From Catellatospora methionotrophica (GTDB lineage Bacteria > Actinomycetota > Actinomycetes > Mycobacteriales > Micromonosporaceae), in contig NZ_JAAOTJ010000015.1 in assembly GCF_011297335.1 (NCBI RefSeq), positions 1-64,000 of the forward strand: 64,000 bases of DNA, given 5' to 3'. The notes under the pieces are model-generated. The model saw only the letters and a list, made by a program, of their open reading frames with translations, did not search any database and was not told where the DNA came from. The first letter of the stretch is position 1. The number at the start of each line of letters is the position of its first letter. Of the stretch, positions 57,718 through 64,000 are shown one piece after another. Both the position numbers and the translations under genes were made by a program.

Positions 57718-58431
57718 ATGGGCAAGAATTTCGAGATCGTGCGCGAGGGCGAGCTGCGGACCACCCCGGAGGAGTACTGGGACGCCGTCACCACCGGCAA
57801 CGGCGGCTGGTTGTGGCCGATGGAGTTCGAGCCGCGCGTCGGCGGGGCGGCCGCGTTCGGCGGCACCATCACCGCCTGGGATCCGCCGCACCGTCTCGCC
57901 TCCCGGATGGACGGCGATAACGGCTGGTTCAACCAGGTCGAGCACACCGTCGAGGGCCGGGACGGCGGCACGACCTGGTTCCGGTACGTGCACAGCGGTG
58001 TGTTCACCGACGACTGGGACAACCAGTACGACGGCGCCGGTCAGCACACCGACTTCTACCTGCACACCCTCGGGCAGTACCTGGCCCACTTCAGCCGCCG
58101 CCCGGTCGTCTACACCTCGGCCGACGCCCCTGCGGCGTCCAACTCCCCCGACGGCTTCACCACCCTGCGCGCCGCGCTCGGCCTGACGGCGCAGACCAGC
58201 CAGGGCGACACGGTCCGGGTCGCGCTGCCCGGCGGGCAGACCGAGGCGGTCGTCGACTACCTGCACCCGAACTTCGTCGGCCTGCGCACCGACGACACCA
58301 TGTACCGCTTCTTCGGCCGCAACGCCTTCGGCGCCCCGGTCGGCGTGGCCGTCCACCACTTCGACGAGGCCGCCGACGCCGCCGCCGAGCAGAAGTCCCT
58401 GGAGGACTGGCTCCAACACCTCTACGCCTGA
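57718..58431 (+). CDS. SRPBCC (START/AHSA1-like) family protein
   Basis: 237 aa. A helix-grip ligand pocket: IVREGELRTTPEEYWDAVTTGNGG and WFNQVEHTVEGRDGGTTWF. The C-terminal quarter (VRVALPGGQTEAVVDYLHPNFVG) extends beyond the usual AHSA1 length, as in two-domain members paired with ArsR regulators. It would bind or transform a hydrophobic small molecule. AAGGAG overlaps the stop of the regulator gene 4 bases upstream, so the two are coupled. Confidence 0.85.
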   Translation: MGKNFEIVREGELRTTPEEYWDAVTTGNGGWLWPMEFEPRVGGAAAFGGTITAWDPPHRLASRMDGDNGWFNQVEHTVEGRDGGTTWFRYVHSGVFTDDWDNQYDGAGQHTDFYLHTLGQYLAHFSRRPVVYTSADAPAASNSPDGFTTLRAALGLTAQTSQGDTVRVALPGGQTEAVVDYLHPNFVGLRTDDTMYRFFGRNAFGAPVGVAVHHFDEAADAAAEQKSLEDWLQHLYA

Positions 58432-58457
58432 ATCCTCCTGTCCCACACGCTGTTTTC

Positions 58458-58524
58458 AATAGACGCCGGCCTATTACATCGAAAATGATCTGCGAAAACT
58501 CGATGTGATAGGCCAGCGTCTATT
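58458..58524. repeat. 25-bp imperfect inverted repeat between convergent genes
   Basis: Arms 58458-58482 and 58500-58524 match at 23 of 25 positions, the two differences being wobble pairs. The 17-nt loop is AT-rich. Much lower GC than the neighbours. Serves as a terminator by position, but its length and composition also fit the ends of a small mobile element. Confidence 0.65.
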
Positions 58525-58558
58525 CAAGGTGCGGGCTGGTGGGCCGCAGCGGGCGGAG

Positions 58559-59494
58559 TCAGGGCGTGAACCAGGTGCGGAGCTGGCCGGCGGCCTGGGT
58601 GAGGGCGCGGCGGCCCGCGTCGAGGTCGCCGGACATGCAGAAGAAGCCGTGGACCATGCCGTCGTATCGCGTCAGCGTCACCGGCACGCCCTCCCGCCCG
58701 AGGCGGCGGGCGTACTCCTCGGCCTGGTCGCGTAGCGGGTCGTACTCGGCGGTGACGACCAGGGCCGGGGGCAGCCCCGCGAGGGTGTCCGCGCGCAGCG
58801 GGGAGGCCAGCGGGTTGAGGCCGTCCTCGGGGGTGGCCAGGTAGTTGGCCCAGTACCAGGCGACCGAGGTGGCGTTGAACAGGTACGGGTCGGTGCCCTC
58901 GCGCAGCGAGGCGGTGTGCGAGCGGTGGTCGGTGTTCGGGTACACCAGCAGCTGCCCGGCCAGCGGCAGGTCGCCGTCCTCGCGGGCGAGCAGGGTCACC
59001 GCGGCGGCGAGGTTGCCGCCCGCGCTGTCGCCGCCGACGGCGATCCGGGCCGGGTCCGCGCCGATCGCGGCGGCGTTCGCGGCGACCCAGCGGACCGCGG
59101 CGTGGCAGTCGTACACCGCGGCAGGGAACTTGTGCTCGGGGGCGAGCCGGTAACCGGCCGAGACGACCAGGCAGCCCGCGGCGTTGGCGAGGTGCCGGCA
59201 TACGGCGTCGGAGGTGTCGATGGTGCCCAGGGTCCAGCCGCCGCCGAAGAAGTAGACGAGCACCGGCAGTTCGCCGCCGAGCACCGGGCGGTAGATCCGG
59301 ATCGGCAGCGGCCCGTCCGGGCCGTCGATCTCGCGGTCGACGACCTCGGCGACCGGCTCCGGGTCGCCGCCTGACGCCTGGATCGAGGCGAGGTCGGCGG
59401 CGCGCGCCTCGTCCACCGACAGCGTGTACAGCTGCGGGGCGTCACTGGCTTCGCGACGCGCACGCATCGCCTGGACCTGCGGGTGCAGTGGCAT
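58559..59494 (-). CDS. HSL-family alpha/beta hydrolase (esterase)
   Basis: 311 aa. The oxyanion motif is FFGGGW (instead of HGGGW; the first His is replaced by Phe), nucleophile GDSAGG, Asp in AEYDPLRDQ and His in MVHGFFCM complete the triad. Typical hormone-sensitive-lipase-type esterase for small acyl esters. RBS AGGAGAG. It is the second gene of a possible operon after the ATP-grasp gene, with a 68-bp gap. Confidence 0.87.
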   Translation of the reverse strand: MPLHPQVQAMRARREASDAPQLYTLSVDEARAADLASIQASGGDPEPVAEVVDREIDGPDGPLPIRIYRPVLGGELPVLVYFFGGGWTLGTIDTSDAVCRHLANAAGCLVVSAGYRLAPEHKFPAAVYDCHAAVRWVAANAAAIGADPARIAVGGDSAGGNLAAAVTLLAREDGDLPLAGQLLVYPNTDHRSHTASLREGTDPYLFNATSVAWYWANYLATPEDGLNPLASPLRADTLAGLPPALVVTAEYDPLRDQAEEYARRLGREGVPVTLTRYDGMVHGFFCMSGDLDAGRRALTQAAGQLRTWFTP

Positions 59495-59562
59495 CGGGCT
59501 CTCCTGATCGTGCTGGGACGGCCGTGGGCGGCCGGACGGGTCGACGCCGTCGCGGTCCGGCG

Positions 59563-60918
59563 TCAGTCGCGCAAGGCCGAGTCGCCGTGCGCGGCCGGGT
59601 CGCCGTGCGGAGCCGGGTCGCCGTGTGCGGCGGCCGCGGCGTGGACGAAGTCGGCGTTGCGGGGGTCGGTGTACAGCTCCCGCAGCGTCGGGGCGAGCGG
59701 CAGCACCTCGATGTGCTGCCGGAACCAGTCGGCCAGCTCGGTGAGCCGCCGCTGGGCGGTCGCGGCGTCGGCGGTGTGCACGGTGACCTCGCCCATCCGG
59801 GCGAAGGTGTTGGCCGCGCCGCCCTGCACCCGCATGCCCTTGGGCACGAACATCCGGGCGTGCACCACGTCGGGCTGCGCCAGCACCTGCTCGGCGGTCG
59901 GGTAGCCGAGCACGATCCCGGGCCGCAGCGGCAGGAAGGTGGAGGCGACCACGCCCTCGCGGACCCGCACGTCCGGCTCGCCGACCGACTCCAGCAGGGC
60001 GCGCACCCCGTCGCCGGCCAGGTCGACGCCGTACTTGTAGCGGATCTGGTCACTGATCGGGCCGCCCGCGCGGCGGGCCGCGCACTCGCTGAACACCAGG
60101 CGGCCCGTGTCGGGCTGGTGGAACAGCTCCATGTGGAACACGCCGTCGGCCAGGCCCAGCACCCGCAGCGCCTCGGTGACCAGCGGCGCGGCGAGGTCGT
60201 AGGACTCCTTGTCGGCGACCGGGTCCAGGCAGTACGTCTGCACCGGGGCCTTGTCCAGCACCGCGCTCAGACACGGCTGGGCGTAGCGGCCCAGACTCAG
60301 GAAACGCAGCTCTCCCCCGGACAGGAAGCCGTCGGCGAACCACTCCTCGCCGGTGACGAACTCCTCGATGACGAAGGTGCGCGCGGCGGTGTTGTTCGCC
60401 CGGCACTGGGCGCTGATCCGGGCCAGGTCGGCGTCGCCGTCGACCACGTACGTCGACTGGGTCGCCATTCCGGCTACCGGCTTGACCACGGCTTTCGGGT
60501 ACGGCAGCCGGAAACCGGCGGGCAGCTCGCGGATGTCCTCGACGACCGTGCACGCGGTCACCGGCAGCCCGGCCGCGCGCAGCGCCTGCTTCTGCAGGGA
60601 CTTGTCGCGGAACAGTGCCACGGTGCGCGGCGGGATGCCGCGTGCGCCGAGCATCGCGGCCAGCGCGGCGGCGGTCATCAGTGCCGGGTCGTCGTAGGCG
60701 TAGACGGCGTCGAACGAGCCGGGGCCGAACCCGGCGCGCAGCAGACCGTTGACGGCCGCGTCGATGCTCTTGTGATCGTCGACGAACACGGTGCGCACCC
60801 CGCCGGGCAGCGGCAGCCAGCCGTCCTTCGTGGTCGCGCCGAGCAGCACGGTCACCTCGACATCGGGACCGGCCGCGGCGAGGGCGGGCAGATCCGCGCC
60901 GACCATGAGCAACCGCAT
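59563..60918 (-). CDS. ATP-grasp carboxylate-amine ligase
   Basis: 451 aa. N-terminal Rossmann-like domain (MRLLMVGADLPALAAAG), then an ATP-grasp fold: AVVKPVAGMATQSTYVV for the nucleotide lysines, FVIEEFVTGEEWFADGF and VFHMELFHQPDTGRLVFSECAARRAGGPI for the metal site. C-terminal domain and a Pro-His-Gly-Asp repeat tail encoded by an 18-bp DNA repeat (59581-59640). This family joins a carboxylate to an amine, including dipeptides and peptide conjugates. It is not identified as any known ligase. GAGAGGCGG lies before the ATG. Divergent MFS gene. Confidence 0.85.
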   Translation of the reverse strand: MRLLMVGADLPALAAAGPDVEVTVLLGATTKDGWLPLPGGVRTVFVDDHKSIDAAVNGLLRAGFGPGSFDAVYAYDDPALMTAAALAAMLGARGIPPRTVALFRDKSLQKQALRAAGLPVTACTVVEDIRELPAGFRLPYPKAVVKPVAGMATQSTYVVDGDADLARISAQCRANNTAARTFVIEEFVTGEEWFADGFLSGGELRFLSLGRYAQPCLSAVLDKAPVQTYCLDPVADKESYDLAAPLVTEALRVLGLADGVFHMELFHQPDTGRLVFSECAARRAGGPISDQIRYKYGVDLAGDGVRALLESVGEPDVRVREGVVASTFLPLRPGIVLGYPTAEQVLAQPDVVHARMFVPKGMRVQGGAANTFARMGEVTVHTADAATAQRRLTELADWFRQHIEVLPLAPTLRELYTDPRNADFVHAAAAAHGDPAPHGDPAAHGDSALRD

Positions 60919-61084
60919 CGACCGACCGCCTCTCCATGCGGGGCTGACCGCCCGTTGATCGAAGGTCACCGTATCGACGGCGACGATGGGTGTCCAGAGC
61001 CTCCCCACTCGATACCTACGGATACTTCAATGTCGCCCTTTCTTGCTGGTACAAAGAAGTCGCCCGGCTTGAGAAGGAGTTCCG

Positions 61085-62677
61085 TTGTCCATCGCGACAC
61101 CGCCGTCGCCCTGGCGCAGCAGGGCCGCCATCCCCGGACTGATCGCCGCGGAGGCGATCTCCGTCATCGGCGGCCGGATGTCCTTTCTGGCCATCCCCTG
61201 GCTGGTGCTGGTCACCACCGGCAGCCCGGTCAAGGTCGGCGTCGTGGCGGGCGCGGAGACGCTGGCGTACGTGCTGAGCGGGGTGCTCGCCGCGCCGCTG
61301 CAGGACCGGTTCGGCTCCCGGGCGACCTCGCTGGTGTCCGACGCGGGCAGTGCCGTGGTGATGGGCCTGATCGCGGTGACCGGGCAGTTCGGCTTCGGCG
61401 TGCTGATCGTGCTGTCGAGCCTCGCCGGGGTGCTCCGGGCGCAGGCCGACCGGTCCAAGAACAACCTGCTCAAGCCGTTGATGGACGCCGCGGGCACGGA
61501 CTTCAGCCGGGTGTCGGCGGCCCGCGAGGGCGTGCTGCGCACCTCGGGCCTGATCGGGGCCTCGGTCGGCGGCGTGGCCATCGCCGCGTTCGGCGCGATC
61601 GGGGCGATCTGGGTCGACGCGGCGAGCTTCCTGGTCGGCGCGGCGCTGGTGGCCTTCTTCGTGCCGGACTCGGCAGTCACAGAGGGCCAGCCGCCGAAAC
61701 CGGCCCCGGCTGAGCCGTACCTGATCGCGCTGCAGGGGGGCTTCACGTACTTCACGCGGGAGCCGCTGTTGCGGGCGGTGACCGGGATGCTGTTCTTCAC
61801 GAACCTGTTCAACCAGGCCAGTTCCGTGGTGTTCGTGCCGATGTGGGTGCTGACGGTGCTGGACTCGCCGGTCGCGCTCGGGTCGGTGTCGGCGGCGTAC
61901 GCCATCGGGATGATTGTGGGCAGTGTCGTGTTCGCGACGCTGGCGCCGTACCTGCCGCGCTACAGCGCGCTGGTCTTCGGGTATTTCGTGGGCGGCGCGC
62001 CCCGGTTCCTGGTCTTCGCGCTCACCGACAACCTGACCGTGATCGTCATCGTGACGTTCCTCAGCGGCATGGTGATGTGCTCGGTGAACCCGACCATCGG
62101 CGCGGTCATCTACCAGCGGGTACCCGGCCCGATGCTGGCCCGCGCGGGCGGCATCATCATGGCCGTGGCGATGGCCGGCATCCCGCTCGGCGGCGTGCTG
62201 GCCGGGGTGGTCGTGGAGCGGCTGGGCTTCGTCAACGGGGTGCTGCTGGCCTCGCTGCTGTACTTCGCGGTCACCCTCACCCCGGTCATCCGGCACCGGG
62301 TCTGGCGCGAACTCAACGACGCCGGGGCCCGCGGGCCGACCGCGGACCCGGCGGCGGCGCTGCCCCGGGGGTACGGGCTGGCCGCGACCGCGCTCGGCCC
62401 CCGGGTCACGCTGCGCTACGCCGACGGCCAGTGGACGTTGCAGGCCAGCTCAGGGCTGCGCAGGCTGGCCCCGCGGCGGGCGCTGCGCGCCAAGACGGCG
62501 GCTCACGCGCTGGCCCAGCTCGAATCCCCGGCGGTACACGAGGCGGTGGGCGAGCTGGCCCGGCGCGAGCACGACGGGGCCGGGCACGAGGCGGCCCGGC
62601 TGCGCGCGGAACTGGCCCGGATGGAATCGACGATGAGTCAGATAAGTGTCGGATTGCGGGGCTCTCATCTGCCATGA
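61085..62677 (+). CDS. MFS transporter, multidrug-type exporter
   Basis: 530 aa with twelve membrane helices in the first 400 residues (IPGLIAAEAISVIGGRMSFLAI, IWVDAASFLVGAALVAFFVP and others) and an unusual cytoplasmic C-terminal extension of about 120 aa, mostly helical. TTG 61085 is preceded by AAGGAG six bases away. It is divergent from the ATP-grasp gene, so it is a candidate exporter or self-resistance pump for its product. Confidence 0.88.
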   Translation: MSIATPPSPWRSRAAIPGLIAAEAISVIGGRMSFLAIPWLVLVTTGSPVKVGVVAGAETLAYVLSGVLAAPLQDRFGSRATSLVSDAGSAVVMGLIAVTGQFGFGVLIVLSSLAGVLRAQADRSKNNLLKPLMDAAGTDFSRVSAAREGVLRTSGLIGASVGGVAIAAFGAIGAIWVDAASFLVGAALVAFFVPDSAVTEGQPPKPAPAEPYLIALQGGFTYFTREPLLRAVTGMLFFTNLFNQASSVVFVPMWVLTVLDSPVALGSVSAAYAIGMIVGSVVFATLAPYLPRYSALVFGYFVGGAPRFLVFALTDNLTVIVIVTFLSGMVMCSVNPTIGAVIYQRVPGPMLARAGGIIMAVAMAGIPLGGVLAGVVVERLGFVNGVLLASLLYFAVTLTPVIRHRVWRELNDAGARGPTADPAAALPRGYGLAATALGPRVTLRYADGQWTLQASSGLRRLAPRRALRAKTAAHALAQLESPAVHEAVGELARREHDGAGHEAARLRAELARMESTMSQISVGLRGSHLP

Positions 62678-62730
62678 AAAGCCCGACTTTTGCCTGGTCC
62701 ATTCACGTATCGACAGACTTAGAGTCAGCA

Positions 62731-62760
62731 TTGCAAGTGCATCGATCTGCTTGCTAGTCT
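62731..62760 (+). promoter_or_regulatory. Promoter of the adenylate-forming enzyme gene
   Basis: TTGCAA (62731-62736), 18 bases, TAGTCT (62755-62760), 74 bp before the ATG in an AT-richer spacer. Confidence 0.5.
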
Positions 62761-62833
62761 CCGGATTCACCGGGTCCGTCGGGGGCGCACAGACCCAGGT
62801 TCCAGCACACTTGCGACACCTGGCGGAGCAATC

Positions 62834-64000
62834 ATGAGCAACACGGGTTGGGCGACCGGCGCACCCCTGACGACGACCCCCGACTGGGTGGACGAACTCC
62901 TGCTCGCCGGAGACGACCGGGACGTCTGCCTCCACTTCGGATCCCCCGTGGACCGGGCCGCCCTGCGTCACGCCGTCGCCGACCGTGAGAACACCCTGCG
63001 GCGGCTGGGCCTGGCCCGTGGTGGCGCGATCGCGCTGCGGCTGCCGCCGTCGCTGGCGTACGCGGCGAACCTGCTGGCCGCGTGGCGGATCGGCGCGCAG
63101 GTCGCGCTGCTGGACCACCGGCTGACGGCGTTCGAGACCGACCGCGCCCTGGACCGGCTCCAGCCGCAGGTCGTGGTGAGCTTCACCGGCACGCTGCCGG
63201 GCGGGCTGCGCGCCTTCTACGACGTCACCGACGTCGCGCAGGCCCGCGACGGCCACCCCGCCGCGACCGGCCACGCCGTGATCCAGCTCAGCTCCGGCTC
63301 CACCGGCCCCTCCAAGGTCATCGCCCGGACCGCCGAGCAGTTGGTCGCCGAGATCGACCGGTACACCCGCATGGACGGGGTGCCGTTGCCCGGCGAGCGG
63401 GTGGTGCTGCTGGCCTCCGTGGTACACGTGCTGGGGCTGGTCGGCGGGCTGCTGTACTGCCTGCACGCGGGCGTCGAGCTGGTGCTGCCGGAGCGGCTGA
63501 CCGTCGACGCGATCCTGCGCGCGGTGGCCGCCGGGGACGCGCCGACCACGCTGCTGGGCGTGCCGTTCCACACCGAGCTGCTGGCCTCCAACCCCAACCC
63601 GCCGAAGCTGCCGCAGCTCAAGCGCATGACCACCGGCGGTGAACTGGTACGCGCCGAGGTCGCGCAGCGCTTCACCGACCGCTACGGCATCGTGCTCGGC
63701 AACATGTACGGCATGACCGAGGTCGGCGTCATCGCCACCGACCTGTTCGGCGAGCACCGGCCCTCGCTGATGCCCGCCCCCGGCATCACCGTCCGGGAGT
63801 CCGGCGGCGAGCTGCTGATCGCCACGCCGGAGAGCCCGTACGTCGGTCTGTCCGACCCGACCCGCTGGGTCGACGGCTGGCTGCACACCAAGGACGCGGG
63901 CCGGGTCGACCCGGCGACCGGCCTGATGACGGTGCTCGGGCGGCTGGACTCGCAGGTGTCGGTCGGCGGCCTCAAGGTGGACCTGACCGAGGTGGAGCAC
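62834..64000 (+). CDS. Adenylate-forming (ANL) ligase, 3' end outside the window
   Basis: The frame stays open from ATG 62834 through base 64000 (389 codons). P-loop SSGSTGPSK (A3), NMYGMTEVGV (A5), GWLHTKDAGRVD (A7) and LGRLDSQVSVGGLKVDLTEVE (A8) are in order. The catalytic Lys near the C-terminus is beyond the window. It would activate a carboxylic acid as adenylate, with or without transfer to CoA or a carrier protein; the short N-terminal half suggests an acyl-acid ligase rather than a full NRPS module. GGAG lies 5-8 bases before the ATG. Confidence 0.85.
   Translation, partial: MSNTGWATGAPLTTTPDWVDELLLAGDDRDVCLHFGSPVDRAALRHAVADRENTLRRLGLARGGAIALRLPPSLAYAANLLAAWRIGAQVALLDHRLTAFETDRALDRLQPQVVVSFTGTLPGGLRAFYDVTDVAQARDGHPAATGHAVIQLSSGSTGPSKVIARTAEQLVAEIDRYTRMDGVPLPGERVVLLASVVHVLGLVGGLLYCLHAGVELVLPERLTVDAILRAVAAGDAPTTLLGVPFHTELLASNPNPPKLPQLKRMTTGGELVRAEVAQRFTDRYGIVLGNMYGMTEVGVIATDLFGEHRPSLMPAPGITVRESGGELLIATPESPYVGLSDPTRWVDGWLHTKDAGRVDPATGLMTVLGRLDSQVSVGGLKVDLTEVEH

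Noticed and set aside
59563-60918. Orthologue of the pheganomycin peptide ligase
   Set aside because: General ATP-grasp features are present, but the sequence begins with an ordinary Rossmann-like domain and I cannot see specific similarity; only a similar pathway logic is claimed.

Overview
The window is high-GC (about 70%) actinomycete chromosome. Frequent GTG/TTG starts, several leaderless genes, many secreted polysaccharide-degrading enzymes, a CebR-type operator and three kinds of dispersed intergenic palindrome suggest a soil Micromonosporaceae such as Catellatospora or Micromonospora. The family is an inference from gene content; there is no rRNA. I see no prophage, insertion sequence, CRISPR array or plasmid functions.

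Layout. 0-10.7 kb: a branched-chain amino-acid-type binding lipoprotein, a membrane GGDEF/EAL protein, a GH87-like secreted glucanase, hydrolases, a GH3 lipoprotein and a TPR protein. 10.8-15.3 kb (minus): a cell-surface block with a DUF916 membrane protein, a secreted phosphoesterase ending in a WxL-like domain, and a HupE/UreJ protein. 15.4-22.1 kb: a BMP-like lipoprotein, a TerD-VWA protein, a nucleotidyltransferase/partner pair, tRNA-Met, a divergent kinase, a repeat surface protein, tRNA-Asn and a small YtxH-like protein. 22.1-30.7 kb: a three-gene ABC-2 exporter and the housekeeping genes dnaG and dgt, separated by repeat-rich spacers.

30.8-41.4 kb: GH16 and GH9 glucanases with LacI/CebR-type operators, enclosing a compact redox operon (haem membrane protein fused to a ferredoxin, a 25-residue micro-ORF, a ferredoxin reductase, a COG4315 lipoprotein) and a DUF4142/DUF1996 secreted pair. 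41.4-53.8 kb: a VOC protein, ppdK, an orphan P450, an M23 peptidase with a perfect CRP-type site upstream, a xylose-type ABC system, a PP2C-like pair and a NarL/DesK-type two-component system.

53.9-64.0 kb (running off the end) looks like a biosynthetic locus. It holds a 28-residue peptide gene built from E-V-A-K-R repeats with a strong Shine-Dalgarno, its own terminator hairpin and a divergent neighbour. The neighbour is a hydroxymandelate-oxidase-like FMN enzyme followed by an HpgT-like aminotransferase, the pair that makes phenylglycines. Further along come an ArsR/SRPBCC pair, an HSL esterase, an ATP-grasp ligase, an MFS exporter and an adenylate-forming enzyme cut by the window end. A ribosomal repeat peptide, phenylglycine enzymes and an ATP-grasp ligase together recall the logic of pheganomycin biosynthesis. 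This is the most likely undescribed system here, but the link between peptide and enzymes is inferred from proximity only.
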